From Oscillospiraceae bacterium (GTDB lineage Bacteria; Bacillota; Clostridia; Oscillospirales; Ruminococcaceae), in the NCBI GenBank assembly GCA_019423445.1, contig JAHZBJ010000059.1, forward strand, positions 5,644-11,572: a stretch of DNA of 5,929 nt, in the 5' to 3' direction. A program made the translations under genes and the position numbers. The notes below the pieces were generated by a model, which saw nothing but the letters and a program-made list of their open reading frames with translations, was not told the origin of the DNA and did no database searches. Position 1 is the first letter of the stretch. Each line of letters starts with the position of its first letter. Shown here piece by piece: positions 5,378 through 5,929 of this stretch.

Positions 5378-5929
5378 TTCCCTCCCTTGGTCTCTTCCCT
5401 GGTGAGGAAGAGGATGATTTCGTCCAGATCCGCCCGGTCCAGGATGAACTCCGGGTACTTCCGGGCCATGGCCTCCTTGTTCCGCACCAGCCCTTTAAAG
5501 CCGTGGCCGGTGGCGGTGAGCCCCAAAGCGTCCCCGGGGGCGATCTCCCCCATCCGGGCGGCAGGGCCCTTGATGATGCCGTAAACCTCCACCAGAGTAT
5601 CCTTTTCATCGGTAAGAAGGACTCTGCCGTGATCAATAAAGGTGATGTAGTCAGCGATGCGCTCCAAGTCGCTGGTGATGTGAGAAGAAAGGAGAATCCC
5701 CCGCTCCTCGTCCTGGATGAATTCCTGGAAAAGCTCCAGCACCTGACCCCGAACTATGGGATCCAGGCCGCTGGTGGGCTCATCCAGAAGCAGAAGCTTG
5801 GGCCGATGGCTCATGGCGGCAGCGATGGCCAGCTTCATTTTCATCCCCCGGGAGAACTCCTTCACCACCTTCCCCGCAGGCAGCTCCAGCCGCTCCAGCA
5901 GCCGGCGGTATTCCTCCGCCTCCCAATGC
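5374..5929 (-). CDS. ABC transporter ATP-binding protein (partial, N-terminus outside window)
   Basis: The minus-strand frame is open to the right edge, giving 184 visible residues before TGA 5376-5374. From the first visible residue, the signature motif is FSRGMKMKLA (25-34), the SRGMK variant of LSGGQ typical of ABC-2 exporter ATPases. Walker B with the catalytic glutamate is LLLLDEPTSGLD (45-56), and the H-loop is SSHIT with His83. Walker A and the Q-loop must lie beyond the edge. After the nucleotide-binding domain comes an accessory C-terminal region of about 85 residues, as in YtrB/BcrA-type proteins. A GTG at 5868 is only an internal codon, because the domain clearly extends upstream. 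It forms a two-gene unit with the downstream permease. A GntR-type regulator often precedes such pairs; whether one does here cannot be seen. Confidence 0.93.
   Translation of the reverse strand, partial: HWEAEEYRRLLERLELPAGKVVKEFSRGMKMKLAIAAAMSHRPKLLLLDEPTSGLDPIVRGQVLELFQEFIQDEERGILLSSHITSDLERIADYITFIDHGRVLLTDEKDTLVEVYGIIKGPAARMGEIAPGDALGLTATGHGFKGLVRNKEAMARKYPEFILDRADLDEIILFLTREETKGGK

Overview
The window reads as part of a GC-rich Firmicutes chromosome. The closest general match I recognise is a gut Clostridia lineage of the Oscillospiraceae type. The basis is the GlyA and RarA sequence style, purine-rich GGAGG ribosome binding sites, sigma-A-like promoters and U-tailed hairpin terminators. 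The placement is inference from memory of these families; no search was run. I see no rRNA, tRNA, CRISPR array, insertion sequence or phage gene.

Layout from left to right. (1) Positions 2-130 hold the last 42 codons of an unrecognised plus-strand gene, followed at once by an intrinsic terminator (136-176). (2) Positions 131-287 are a convergent intergenic stretch with two strong hairpins and a 12-bp palindrome. (3) A minus-strand three-gene unit runs from a good promoter at 3183-3211: glyA (serine hydroxymethyltransferase), then an 87-residue membrane protein with a C-terminal zinc-ribbon-like knuckle pair, then rarA (AAA+ ATPase of replication restart and recombination). Both junctions are 24 bp, so co-transcription is likely. 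(4) Divergent from glyA, on the plus strand, is a 206-residue regulator with an N-terminal Cro/C1-type helix-turn-helix and four predicted membrane helices. It has an extended -10 promoter and a candidate operator. (5) A plus-strand alpha/beta hydrolase gene (4052-4683) follows. It is broken by one missing base near 4133-4135 but keeps its whole catalytic triad. (6) A long bidirectional terminator (4684-4731) separates it from a convergent minus-strand ABC-2 type exporter, a permease and an ATPase joined by an ATGA overlap. The ATPase runs off the right edge.

How the genes fit together. glyA makes glycine and one-carbon units for purine and thymidylate synthesis, and rarA acts at stalled forks, so the left operon is housekeeping in character; the small protein between them has no known role that I can name. 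The right half holds a membrane-tethered regulator, a hydrolase remnant and a small ABC exporter. That content is more accessory in character, but nothing shows that the regulator controls the exporter. I found no clear new multi-gene system. The most useful leads are the conserved-looking 87-residue gene inside the glyA-rarA unit, the regulator with its promoter repeats, and the hydrolase frameshift.
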